Assembly: GCF_027942865.1 (NCBI RefSeq)
Contig: NC_134521.1
Location: 111,001 to 175,000, forward strand
Source of the DNA: Odontesthes bonariensis
Taxonomy: Eukaryota; Chordata; Actinopteri; Atheriniformes; Atherinopsidae
Length of the DNA: 64,000 nt
Direction of reading: 5' to 3'
The notes beneath the pieces were generated by a model. It was not told the origin of the DNA, searched no databases, and saw nothing but the letters and a program-made list of their open reading frames with translations. The position numbers and the translations under genes are program-made. Positions 42,521 through 54,900 of the stretch are shown in pieces (position 1 is the first letter of the stretch; each line of letters begins with the position of its first letter).

Positions 42521-43384
42521 GGTGACGTCAGGTGTTCGTGGAACGTTCTTCAAAGAAAGGAAACATGCAACTCCTTTGTGCAGAATGTTATTTGGGAAAA
42601 AATTTGGTCTCTCCCACACAAGTTTTTTTCTCACTAATAAAGTCAAAGAAGTCTCTTTTAAATTAATTCATAAATTTTATCCAACTAAGCACTTTCTTCA
42701 GATATATAAAGCTAATATTGATAGTTCCTGTTCTTTTTGTAAGCTTTACCCAGAAACATATCTGTTCATCCAACTATATCCAACCAGATTTCCTTATTTT
42801 CTTTGAAATTTTTTTGTTTGGTATCACAGATTTCAAGGCGAAAGATTCCTCTCCCACATACCTTATCAATCTAATTTTGTTGCTTGCTAAATTTCATATT
42901 CATAAAAGTAAAATAATGCACAGGAAACCACTTTTTTACCTCTTCGTAATAGATGTAAAATTGTATCTTGACTCAATCTCGAATTCAATTAACAAAAAGG
43001 CTATAAAAACAATAACTATAACTTATTTTTGTAACTCGCGTTTACTTGTGAAACTTTTTAATTTTTTTTATTTTTCTCTCTTCTGTTCTAACAGTTTTCT
43101 ATCTTTGTATTTTTTAACTATGTTCTTCTTTCATTTTATGTCCTTTGTTCATTACTGTACACTATTTCTTTCATGACTGCTGTTACTGTGATATTGTGAA
43201 GATAAATAAAGTTTATTAAAAAAAAAAAAAAGAAAGGAAACACGGACAGAGCCACGCGCAGGTCGGCGCGCTCCCGATCCAGCAGGAGGCAGAAGAAAAC
43301 CGGAAGTGGGTAAAAGCCTCGAAGAAGTCCTGACCTGGATGTGACGTCAGGGAGTGTGTTGGGCAGACTGAGCGGTCTTCACAG
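42521..43384 (+). promoter_or_regulatory. TTC1 promoter region and putative 5' UTR exon, split by an L1 copy
   Basis: Perfect CRE palindromes TGACGTCA lie at 42523-42530, 43342-43349 and, in the following intron, 43486-43493. An ETS site ACCGGAAGT lies at 43299-43307, and the stretch 43240-43390 is GC-rich. A good donor, TCTTCACAG-GTGAGC, ends a putative non-coding first exon at 43384. The matching acceptor GTGTGGCAG precedes the start-codon exon at 44204. CRE and ETS sites are typical of housekeeping promoters. The L1 copy at 42566-43230 separates the first CRE from the rest. Confidence 0.6.
42566..43230 (+). mobile_element. 5'-truncated L1-like LINE with target-site duplication
   Basis: About 665 bp ending in a poly(A) run after ATAAATAAAGTTTATT. 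It is flanked by direct repeats AGAAAGGAAACA at about 42554-42565 and 43231-43242. The retained coding remnant is the ORF2 C-terminus: FKLIHKFYPTKHFLQIYKAN and SCSFCKLYPETYLF, with a Cys motif, then, after a frameshift near 42800, LLLAKFHIHKSKIMHRKPLF and INKKAIKTI. This matches L1/Tx1-type LINEs of fish. It is dead on arrival by 5' truncation. Confidence 0.88.
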
Positions 43385-44203
43385 GTGAGCAGAAATCAGC
43401 TGTTTTTTTACCTCTAATGTTTTAATAATCCGACACAAAGCTGCGCAGTGATGACATCATGAGAGGCCGTGACGTAGGAGGTGGCTGACGTCACGTATCG
43501 GGTCCGGAGCCGGCTGTTAGCTCCGCGGTTAGCATGTAGCTCAGCTGATCCATCCTATGAGATGTGAAATATATGAAAAAATAAAAATATATAATGTATT
43601 TTACAGGGCTGCCGTTCACAGCAGAAACACACCAACAGATAAAAAATGAAGGAAATAAATAAATGAATAAATGTGTTGCTGCTCGTGTTTACCCTCCATC
43701 TGCTGATCTGGGACTCTCAGGTTTCATTAACTGAATGTTTCCTTTAGACAACAATAATAACAACAACAATAATAATAACAACAATGAGGCTAAACTGAGG
43801 AACTGAGACTTTAAACAGAATGTGTGCCTAATGTCTGTAACAGTGTATTTTGTTTTTTATTTTACTTTATTTTTTTTGTTTATGTCTCGTTTTTGTCTCT
43901 GCTTTCTGTTTGTTCCTGATGTAAAGCGTCTTTGAGCATTCGGAAAAGCGCTATATAAAACTTATATATTATTATCATTATTATTATTATTATTAAATGT
44001 TGAAGTCAGAGCAACAGCAGTAGCAGCTGTGAGAAGGAAAGATCTAAAGGATGGATTCAAATGGCTCCTGCAGCATATTTAAGGCCCGCTGGGGTCCACC
44101 TGCTGTTCCATCTACTTTTTATTCATAATTTATTTGTTTTATTGTCAAAGATGTGCTCGTTTAAAGGGAAGTTTGATCAGTTTGATTGATCTCTGTGTGG
44201 CAG
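43385..44203 (+). other. TTC1 first intron with microsatellites
   Basis: Contains a CRE palindrome (43486), AAT/AAC-rich repeats near 43748-43790, a TTA-type microsatellite near 43965-43997 with an ATATAAA-rich LINE- or SINE-tail-like stretch before it (43915-43965, reading AAAGCGCTATATAAAACTTA), and otherwise unremarkable sequence. Confidence 0.5.
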
Positions 44204-44212
44204 AGCGTCAGG

Positions 44213-47200
44213 ATGAGCCGGAGAGGAGCAGCTGCAAAGGCCCGAGGGAAGGAGCCGGAGCCGGAGGAGGACTTCTACGACTGCCAGGAGACTCTGGAGC
44301 CTCCTCACCTCAGAGAGGAAGAGGAGGAGGAGGAGGGAGAGGAGAAGAAGAAGAGAGACAGCGAGGAGGAAACCCAACAGGACACTAAACGTTCAGAAGA
44401 GTCTCACAGTCAAACAGACAGAAGAGACGAAGAGAGAGAGACGAGAGGACGACAGGAAGAGGAGGAAGAGGAGAAGGAGATGAAGGAGGAGGAAGAGGAA
44501 GAGATGATGGAGGAGGAGCTGAAGGAGGAGGTCTGCAGAGAGGTGGAGTTTGATGATGACTACCTGAGGGAGGTGGAGAAGGAGCTGACGGAGGAGGAGA
44601 AGGAGGTAACGGCCTGTCACAGCTGGACCTGTTGGAGTCTGAAATCTGGTGTTTGGTGTAAAACTGCAGGTTTCCATTTCAGAGCCGAAGGCAGCAGAGT
44701 TTATCTCTGAAGGAGGCGGGAAATACACAATTTAAAGCTGGAGGTGAGTTAACCAGTTTACTAACCAGTTTAAGCAGTTAAAATCAGTTTACTAACCAAT
44801 TTGAGCACTTTAAACTGGTTTAATAACCACTGTGAGTAACTTAAACTGGTTTACTAACCATTCTGGGCACTTTAAACCAGTTTAATAACCATTCGGGCAC
44901 TTTAAACCAGTGTTTATACTTACTTTACTCTCTGTAAGCTGGTGTATTAACCAGGATGTAAACCTTCCTGCAGAATGGCCAGAGGCTGAGCGCAGCTACA
45001 CGGAGGCGTTGGCTTTGTGTCCTGTTTGTTTCAGCCGAGAGAGAGCCGTGCTGTTCTCCAACAGAGCTGCTGCAAGGCTGCATCAGGTAACACGATGCTA
45101 ACACGGTGCTAACACGGTGCTAACACGATGCTAACTCTGTGCTAACATGATGCTAACACTGTGCTAACACGATGCTAACACTGTGCTAACACGATGCTAA
45201 CACGATGCTAACATGATGTTAATACAATGCTAACACGGTGCTAACATGATGCTAACACGATGCTGACACAATGTTCACATGAAGCTAACACGATGTTCAC
45301 ATGATGCTAACGATGCTAACATGATGCTAACACGATGTTCACATGATGCTAACACGATGCTAACATGATGCTAACACGATGCTGACACAATGTTGACACG
45401 ATGCTAACATGAAGCTAACATGATGCTAACACGATGCTGACACAATGTTGACACGATGCTAACATGAAGCTAACACGATGCTAACATGATGCTGACACGA
45501 TGTTGACACAATGTTGACATGATGCTAACATGAAGCTAACACGATGCTAACACGATGCTGACACAATGTTGACACGATGCTAACATGAAGCTAACACGAT
45601 GCTAACATGATGCTGACACAATGTTGACACAATGTTGACACGATGCTAACACGATGCTGACACAATGTTGACATGATGCTAACATGAAGCTAACACGATG
45701 CTAACACGATGCTGACATGATGCTAACATGAAGCTAACACGATGCTAACACGATGCTGACACAATGTTGACACAATGTTGACACGATGCTAACATGAAGC
45801 TAACACGATGCTAACATGATGCTAACACGATGCTGACACAATGTTGACACGATGCTAACATGAAGCTAACACGATGCTAACAGGTTGTTTGACCGTCTTC
45901 TCTTCCCTGCAGGAGCTGAAGGATCAGGCCATCTCAGACTGCAGCAGAGGTGAGTTATGACCTCACGTGATGTCACCGGTTGATTCACCTTCTACACTCA
46001 CTGATGGACTCTGTGGTTTCCATAGCGATTGACCTGGATCCAGACTACCTGCGGGCGTGGCTGAGGAGGGCGGAGCTTCACGAGCAGACTGAGAAGCTGG
46101 ACGAAGCTCTGGAGGACTACAAGAAGGTTCTGGAACGAGACCCGAACCACAGCGGGGCCAGGCAGGCCTGCATGGTGAGTTAGGGTTAGGGTTGACCGCT
46201 GGGTTAAACCAGTATCTGAACGACCTTTGACCTTTGACCCTCACCTGTCTTTCAGAGGCTGCCTCAGCAGATTCAAGAGAGAAACGAGAAGTTGAAGGAG
46301 GAGATGATGAGTACGTACTACACCTGTGTGACACCTGTAACTCACCTGTGTGGCACCTGTGTGACACCTGTGTGACACCTGTGTGACACCTGTAACTCAC
46401 CTGTGAGACACCTGTAACTCACCTGTGTGGCACCTGTGTGACACCTGTGTGACACCTGTAACTCACCTGTGTGGCACCTGTGTGACACCTGTAACTCACC
46501 TGTGAGACACCTGTGAGACACCTGTGAGACACCTGTAACTCACCTGTGTGGCACCTATAACTCACCTGTGTGACACCTGTGAGACACCTGTAACTCACCT
46601 GTGTGACACCTGTGTGTGACACCTGTGTGGCACCTATAACTCACCTGTGTGACACCTGTGAGACACCTGTAACTCACCTGTTTGACACCTGTGTGTAGCA
46701 CCTGTGTGGCAACTGTAACTCACCTGTGTGGCACCTGTGAGACACCTGTAACTCACCTGTGTGACACCTGTGTGGCACCTATAACTCACCTGTGTGTGAC
46801 ACCTGTGTGGCACCTATAACTCACCTGTGTGACACCTGTGAGACACCTGTAACTCACCTGTGTGACACTTGTGTGTAGCACCTGTGTGGCAACTGTAACT
46901 CACCTGTGTGGCACCTGTGAGACACCTGTAACTCACCTGTGTGACACCTGTGTGGCACCTGTGTGGCACCTATAACTCACCTGTGTGACACCTGTGAGAC
47001 ACCTGTAACTCACCTGTGTGACACCTGTGTGTGACACCTGTGTGGCACCTATAACTCACCTGTGTGACACCTGTGTGTGACACCTGTGTGGCACCTATAA
47101 CTCACCTGTGTGACACCTGTGAGACACCTGTAACTCACCTGTGTGTAGCACCTGTGTGGCAACTGTAACTCACCTGTAACTCACCTGTGTGGCACCTGTG

Positions 47201-48439
47201 TGACAACTGTGTGGCACCCGTGTGACACCCGTGTGACACCTGTAACTCACCTGTAACTCACCTGTGTGACACCTGTAACTCACCAGTGTGACACCTGTGT
47301 GGCACCCGTGTGACACCCGTGTGGCACCCGTGTGACACCCGTGTGGCACCCGTGTGACACCCGTAACTCACCCGTGTGACACCTGTGTGGCACCTGTGTG
47401 ACACCTGTGTGGCACCTGTGTGGCACCCGTGTGACACCTGTAACTCACCCGTGTGACACCTGTAACTCACCCGTGTGACACCCGTGTGACACCTGTAACT
47501 CACCCGTGTGACACCTGTAACTCACCCGTGTGACACCTGTAACTCACCCGTGTGACACCTGTAACTCACCTGTGTGACACCCGTGTGACACCTGTGTGGC
47601 ACCCGTGTGTCACCTGTAACTCACCCGTGTGACACCTGTAACTCACCCGTGTGACACCTGTAACTCACCCGTGTGACACCTGTGTGACACCTGTAACTCA
47701 CCCGTGTGACACCTGTGTGACACCTGTAACTCACCTGTGTGACACCCGTGTGACACCTGTAACTCACCCGTGTGACACCTGTGTGGCACCCGTAACTCAC
47801 CCGTGTGGCACCCGTTTGACACCTGTAACTCACCCGTGTGACACCTGTGTGACACCTGTAACTCACCCGTGTGACACCCGTGTGGCACCCGTAACTCACC
47901 CGTGTGGCACCCGTGTGACACCTGTAACTCACCTGTGTGACACCCGTGTGTCACCTGTAACTCACCCGTGTGACACCTGTAACTCACCCGTGTGACACCT
48001 GTGTGACACCTGTAACTCACCCGTGTGGCACCTGTGTGGCACCCGTGTGACACCCGTTTGACACCTGTAACTCACCTGTGTGACACCCGTGTGACACCTG
48101 TGTGGCACCCGTGTGACACCTGTGTGGCACCCGTGTGACACCTGTAACTCACCCATGTGACACCTGTGTGGCACCCGTGTGACACCCGTTTGACACCTGT
48201 GTGGCACCCGTGTGGCACCTGTGTGGCACCTGTAACTCACCCGTGTGACACCTATAACTCACCTGTGTGACACCCGTGTGACACCTGTAACTCACCTGTG
48301 TGACACCTGTACAGGTAAGCTGAAGGACTTGGGCAACATGGTGCTGAGGCCATTTGGACTCTCCACCAACAACTTCCAGGTGAACCAGGACCCGGCCAGC
48401 GGCTCCTACTCCATCAACTTTGTCCAGAACAACAGATGA
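44213..48439 (+). CDS. ttc1: Tetratricopeptide repeat protein 1 (TTC1), 7 coding exons, 310 aa
   Basis: TPR adaptor known in mammals to bind Hsp90 and G-protein alpha subunits. Exons are 44213-44605, 44683-44743, 44974-45086, 45913-45949, 46026-46174, 46256-46310 and 48315-48439; all are GT-AG and sum to 933 nt. The N-terminal ~130 residues are extremely Glu-rich. TPR helices include [53 protein letters not shown] and [16 protein letters not shown]. The C-terminus [20 protein letters not shown] then [12 protein letters not shown] is nearly identical to the vertebrate TTC1 tail. It is slightly longer than human (292 aa) because of the acidic tract. The start is the ATG at 44213, just downstream of an acceptor. 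The last-exon acceptor directly abuts a minisatellite. Confidence 0.95.
44750..44932 (+). repeat. ~30-bp tandem repeat in TTC1 intron
   Basis: About five or six diverged copies around ACTTTAAACCAGTTTACTAA in the intron between the second and third coding exons. Confidence 0.75.
45090..45885 (+). repeat. 11-bp minisatellite (GATGCTAACAC)
   Basis: About 70 copies of GATGCTAACAC with GATGCTGACAC, AATGTTGACAC and GAAGCTAACAC variants. It starts immediately after the donor of TTC1 coding exon 3 (CATCAG-GTAACAC). Higher-order units of about 77-150 bp are visible by the spacing of GATGCTGACACAATGTTGAC. Confidence 0.96.
46318..48310 (+). repeat. 2-kb minisatellite (CACCTGTGTGACACCTGTAACT)
   Basis: Made of 10-11-bp modules: CACCTGTGTGA, CACCTGTGTGG, CACCTGTAACT and CACCTGTGAGA, with CACCCGTGTGA increasing towards the 3' half. 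It fills TTC1 intron 6, from 8 bp after the donor at 46311 to the acceptor at 48314. Confidence 0.97.
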
Positions 48440-48513
48440 CATCACAGCCGGATTGTAAAGCACCAGATGATGATGATGTCACTGTGACATCACACAACCT
48501 GTTTGTAAATAAC

Positions 48514-48519
48514 AATAAA
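48514..48519 (+). terminator. ttc1: TTC1 poly(A) signal
   Basis: AATAAA 75 bp after the TTC1 stop codon, followed by a GT-containing stretch (GTGTCGCCAAAG). The 3' UTR is short. Confidence 0.7.
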
Positions 48520-48693
48520 GTGTCGCCAAAGCAAAAGTGTCTAAGATCAGCGTGTCTCCATCTGTTAGTGATTGGTCCTGGTAACCCGGTTATTACTGAC
48601 CGGTTATTAACCAACACTCTTCTTCTGCACCACAGTGTTATGGTCATAACCCTAACCCTACCCTGAGTCCCAGGCAGTGGGTCAGAGCCAGAG

Positions 48694-48699
48694 TTTATT
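48694..48699 (-). terminator. pfdn1: PFDN1 poly(A) signal
   Basis: TTTATT on plus (AATAAA on minus), about 250 bp downstream of the PFDN1 stop. It lies about 175 bp from the TTC1 signal, so the two convergent genes end tail to tail without needing to overlap. Confidence 0.6.
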
Positions 48700-48948
48700 A
48701 AACATTAAATGATAAACATCTGGTAGTAATCACATTACTTTGAGTTCACGGCACCTATTTACTTCTACTGTAGAAAGAATCTGTTGGAGAAGCTTCACTC
48801 TTCATGTGTTTAGATCTCAGAAACTGCAACCCTGGACCCCGAGGGTTAGGGTCAGAACGGTCCAGGGTCCCACAAAGAAGGATAGGAAACAGGACAGGGT
48901 CTTGAATCTTTTAATATGAACATTTGATGCAAAGCACAGATTTACAGA

Positions 48949-51900
48949 TCACTGAGCTCTCCTGGACATCAGCATCTCTCTGATGTTGTCCTCGGCTTCT
49001 TTGACGCTGCGCTCCAGGTACACCTTCCTCTGCTGCAACACAAACAGGTGACAGGCCGTCAGGTGACACGCCGTCAAGTGACAGGTGTCAGGTGACACGC
49101 CGTCAGGTGACAGGAGTCAGGTGACACGCCGTCAGGTAACAGGAGTCAGGTGACAGGGCGTCAGGTGACACGCCGTCAGGTGACAGGGATCAGGTGACAG
49201 GCGTCAGGTAACAGGAGTCAGGTGACACGCCGTCAGGTAACAGGAGTCAGGTGACACGCCGTCAGGTAACAGGAGTCAGGTGACACGCCGTCAGGTAACA
49301 GGAGTCAGGTGACACGCCGTCAGGTAACAGGAGTCAGGTGACACGCCGTCAGGTGACAGGGATCAGGTAACAGGGCGTCAGGTGACAGGCGTCAGGTGAC
49401 ACGCCGTCAGGTAACAGGAGTCAGGTGACAGGCGTCAGGTAACAGGGCGTCAGGCGTCAGGTGACACGCCGTCAGGTAACAGGAGTCAGGTGACACGCCG
49501 TCAGGTAACAGGAGTCAGGTGACACGCCGTCAGGTGACACGCCGTCAGGTAACAGGAGTCAGGTGACACGCCGTCAGGTAACAGGCGTCAGGTGACACGC
49601 CGTCAGGTAACAGGCGTCAGGTAACAGGGCGTCAGGTGACAAACCGTCAGGTAACAGGCGTCAGGTGACACGCCGTCAGGTAACAGGCGTCAGGAGTCAG
49701 GTGACACGCCGTCAGGTGACACGCCGTCAGGTAACAGGCGTCAGGTGACACGCCGTCAAGTGACAGGCCGTCAGGTGACAGGCGTCAGGTGACAGGCGTC
49801 AGGTGACAGGCGTCAGGTGACGCGTCAGGTGACAGGGCGTCAGGTGACGCGTCAGGTAACAGGGCGTCAGGTGACACGCGTCAGGTAACAGGGCGTCAGG
49901 TGACACGCGTCAGGTGACAGGTGAAAGGCGTCAGGTGACAGGGCGTCAGGTGACACGCCGTCAGGTGACAGGGATCAGGTGACAGGGCGTCAGGTGACAC
50001 GCCGTCAGGTGACAGGGATCAGGTGACAGGGCGTCAGGTGACACGCCGTCAGGTAACAGGCGTCAGGTAACAGGGCGTCAGGTGACAGGGATCAGGTGAC
50101 AGGGCGTCAGGTGACACGCCGTCAGGTAACAGGAGTCAGGTGACACGCCGTCAGGTGACAGGGATCAGGTGACAGGGCGTCAGGTGACACGCCGTCAGGT
50201 AACAGGCGTCAGGTAACAGGGCGTCAGGTGACAAACCGTCAGGAGTCAGGAGTCAGGTGAGACACCGTCAGGTAACAGGCGTCAGGTGACACGCCGTCAG
50301 GTAACAGGCGTCAGGAGTCAGGTGACACGCCGTCAGGTGACACGCCGTCAGGTAACAGGTGTCAGGTGACAGGGCGTCAGGTGACAGGGATCAGGTAACA
50401 GGAGTCAGGTGACACGCCGTCAGGTGACAGGGATCAGGTGACACGCCGTCAGGTAACAGGCGTCAGGTAACAGGGCGTCAGGTGACAAACCGTCAGGAGT
50501 CAGGCGTCAGGAGTCAGGTGACACACCGTCAGGTAACAGGCGTCAGGAGTCAGGTGACACGCCGTCAGGTGACACGCCGTCAGGTAACAGGTGTCAGGTG
50601 ACAGGGCGTCAGGTGACAGGGATCAGGTAACAGGGCGTCAGGTGACGGGCGTCAGGTGACACGCCGTCAGGTAACAGGAGTCAGGTGACACGCCGTCAGG
50701 TGACAGGGCGTCAGGTGACAGGCGTCAGGTGACAGGGCGTCAGGTGACACGCCGTCAGGTAACAGGAGTCAGGTGACACGCCGTCAGGTAACAGGCGTCA
50801 GGTGACACGCCGTCAAGTGACAGGCCGTCAGGTGACAGGCGTCAGGTGACGCGTCAGGTGACACGCGTCAGGTGAAAGGCGTTAGGTGACACGCGTCAGG
50901 TGAAAGGCGTTAGGTGACACGCGTCAGGTGACAGGTGAAAGGCGTCAGGTGACACGCGTCAGGTGACAGGTGAAAGGCGTCAGGTGACACGCGTCAGGTG
51001 ACAGGGCGTCAGGTGACACGCCGTCAAGTGACAGGGATCAGGTGACACGCCGTCAGGTGACAGGGATCAGGTAACAGGGCGTCAGGTGACAGGCGTCAGG
51101 TAACAGGCGTCAGGTGACACGCCGTCAGGTAACAGGAGTCAGGTGACACGCCGTCAGGTGACAGGGATCAGGTGACAGGGATCAGGTAACAGGGCGTCAG
51201 GTGACAGGCGTCAGGTAACAGGCGTCAGGTGACGCCGTCAGGTAACAGGAGTCAGGTGACACGCCGTCAGGTGACAGGGATCAGGTGACAGGGCGTCAGG
51301 TGACACGCCGTCAGGTAACAGGCGTCAGGTAACAGGGCGTCAGGTGACAAACCGTCAGGTAACAGGCGTCAGGTGACACGCCGTCAGGTAACAGGCGTCA
51401 GGTGACACGCCGTCAGGTAACAGGCGTCAGGTGACACGCCGTCAGGTAACAGGCGTCAGGTGACACGCCGTCAGGTAACAGGCGTCAGGTAACAGGGCGT
51501 CAGGTGACACGCCGTCAGGAGTCAGGTGACACGCCGTCAGGTGACACGCCGTCAGGAGTCAGGTGACACGCCGTCAGGTGACACGCCGTCAAGTGACAGG
51601 CCGTCAGGTGACAGGCGTCAGGTGACACGCGTCAGGTGACAGGTGAAAGGCGTCAGGTGATACGCGTCAGGTGACAGGTGAAAGGCGTCAGGTGACACGC
51701 GTCAGGTGACACGCCGTCAGGTAACAGGGCGTCAGGTGACACGCCGTCAGGTAACAGGGCGTCAGGTGACACGCCGTCAGGTAACAGGCGTCAGGAGTCA
51801 GGTGACAGGCCGTCAGGTGACAGGCGTCAGGTGACAGGGCGTCAGGTGACAGGCGTCAGGTGACACGTCAGGTAACAGGCGTCAGGTGACACGCCGTCAA

Positions 51901-54900
51901 GTGACAGGCCGTCAGGTGACAGGCGTCAGGTGACACGCGTCAGGTGACAGGTGAAAGGCGTCAGGTGACACGCGTCAGGTGACAGGTGAAAGGCGTCAGG
52001 TGACACGCGTCAGGTGACACGCCGTCAGGTAACAGGCGTCAGGTGACACGCCGTCAGGTAACAGGGCGTCAGGTGACACGCCGTCAGGTAACAGGGCGTC
52101 AGGTGACACGCCGTCAGGTAACAGGCGTCAGGAGTCAGGTGACAGGCCGTCAGGTGACAGGCGTCAGGTGACAGGGCGTCAGGTGACAGGCGTCAGGTGA
52201 CACGTCAGGTAACAGGCGTCAGGTGACACGCCGTCAAGTGACAGGCCGTCAGGTGACAGGCGTCAGATGACAGGCGTCAGGTGACAGGCGTCAGGTGACA
52301 GGGCGTCAGGTGACACGCGTCAGGTGAAAGGCGTCAGGTGACGCGTCAGGTGAAAGGCGTCAGGTGACAGGGCGTCAGGTGACAGGCCGTCAGGTGACAG
52401 GGCGTCAGGTGACAGGCCGTCAGGTGACAGGCGTCAGGTGACACGCGTCAGGTGACACGCGTCAGGTGACACGCCGTCAGGTGACACGCCGTCAGGTGAC
52501 ACGCCGTCAGGTGACACGCATCAGGTGACAGGCGTCGGGTGACACGCCGTCAGGTGACAGGCGTCGGGTGACACGCCGTCAGGTGACAGGGCGTCGGGTG
52601 ACACGCCGTCAGGTGACACGCGTCAGGTGACAGGCGTCAGGTGACAGGCGTCAGGTGACACGCGTCAGGTGACACGCCGTCAGGTGACACGCGTCAGGTG
52701 ACACGCGTCAGGTGACACGCCGTCAGGTGACACGCGTCAGGTGACACGCGTCAGGTGACACGCCGTCAGGTGACACGCGTCAGGTGACAGGCGTCAGGTG
52801 ACAGGCGTCAGGTGACACGCGTCAGGTGACACGCCGTCAGGTGACACGCGTCAGGTGACACGCGTCAGGTGACAGGCGTCAGGTGACACGCGTCAGGTGA
52901 CACGCGTCAGGTGACACGCCGTCAGGTGACACGCGTCAGGTGACAGGCGTCAGGTGACAGGGCGTCAGGTGACACGCGTCAGGTGACAGGCGTCAGGTGA
53001 CGGCGTCAGGTGACACGCCATCAGGTGACAGGCGTCGGGTGACACGCGTCAGGTGACACGCCGTCAGGTGACACGCCGTCAGGTGACAGGCGTCAGGTGA
53101 CAGGCGTCAGGTGACAGGGCGTCAGGTGACAAGCGTCAGGTGACAAGCGTCAGGTGACGGCGTCAGGTGACACGCCGTCAGGTGACACGCCGTCAGGTGA
53201 CACGCCGTCAGGTGACAGGCGTCGGGTGACACGCCGTCAGGTGACGGCGTCAGGTGACACGCCGTCAGGTAACAGGAGTCAGGTGACACGCCGTCAGGTG
53301 ACAGGGATCAGGTGACAGGGCGTCAGGTGACACGCCGTCAGGTAACAGGCGTCAGGTAACAGGGCGTCAGGTGACAAACCGTCAGGTAACAGGCGTCAGG
53401 TGACACGCCGTCAGGTAACAGGCGTCAGGTGACACGCCGTCAGGTAACAGGCGTTAGGTGACACGCCGTCAGGTAACAGGCGTCAGGTAACAGGGCGTCA
53501 GGTGACAAACCGTCAGGTAACAGGCGTCAGGTGACACGCCGTCAGGTAACAGGCGTCAGGTGACACGCCGTCAGGTAACAGGCGTCAGGTGACACGCCGT
53601 CAGGTAACAGGCGTTAGGTGACACGCCGTCAGGTAACAGGGCGTCAGGTGACACGCCGTCAGGAGTCAGGTGACACGCCGTCAGGTGACACGCCGTCAGG
53701 AGTCAGGTGACACGCCGTCAGGTGACACGCCGTCAAGTGACAGGCCGTCAGGTGACAGGCGTCAGGTGACACGCGTCAGGTGACAGGTGAAAGGCGTCAG
53801 GTGACACGCGTCAGGTGACAGGTGAAAGGCGTCAGGTGACACGCGTCAGGTGACACGCCGTCAGGTAACAGGCGTCAGGTGACACGCCGTCAGGTAACAG
53901 GGCGTCAGGTGACACGCCGTCAGGTAACAGGGCGTCAGGTGACACGCCGTCAGGTAACAGGCGTCAGGAGTCAGGTGACAGGCCGTCAGGTGACAGGCGT
54001 CAGGTGACAGGGCGTCAGGTGACAGGCGTCAGGTGACACGTCAGGTAACAGGCGTCAGGTGACACGCCGTCAAGTGACAGGCCGTCAGGTGACAGGCGTC
54101 AGGTGACAGGCGTCAGGTGACAGGCGTCAGGTGACAGGCGTCAGGTGACAGGGCGTCAGGTGACACGCGTCAGGTGAAAGGCGTCAGGTGACGCGTCAGG
54201 TGAAAGGCGTCAGGTGACAGGGCGTCAGGTGACAGGCCGTCAGGTGACAGGGCGTCAGGTGACACGCGTCAGGTGACAGGCGTCAGGTGACACGCGTCAG
54301 GTGACACGCGTCAGGTGACACGCCGTCAGGTGACACGCCGTCAGGTGACACGCCGTCAGGTGACACGCCGTCAGGTGACACGCGTCAGGTGACAGGCGTC
54401 GGGTGACACGCCGTCAGGTGACAGGCGTCGGGTGACACGCCGTCAGGTGACAGGGCGTCAGGTGACAGGCGTCAGGTGACACGCGTCAGGTGACACGCGT
54501 CAGGTGACACGCCGTCAGGTGACACGCGTCAGGTGTCAGGTGACAGGGCGTCAGGTGACACGCGTCAGGTGACAGGCGTCAGGTGACGGCGTCAGGTGAC
54601 ACGCCGTCAGGTGACAGGCGTCGGGTGACACGCGTCAGGTGACACGCGTCAGGTGACACGCGTCAGGTGACACGCCGTCAGGTGACACGCCGTCAGGTGA
54701 CACGCGTCAGGTGACAGGCGTCAGGTGACAGGGCGTCAGGTGACACGCGTCAGGTGACAGGCGTCAGGTGACGGCGTCAGGTGACACGCCGTCAGGTGAC
54801 ACGCCGTCAGGTGACACGCCGTCAGGTGACAGGCGTCGGGTGACACGCCGTCGGGTGACACGCCGTCAGGTGACACGCCGTCAGGTGACAGGCGTCAGGT

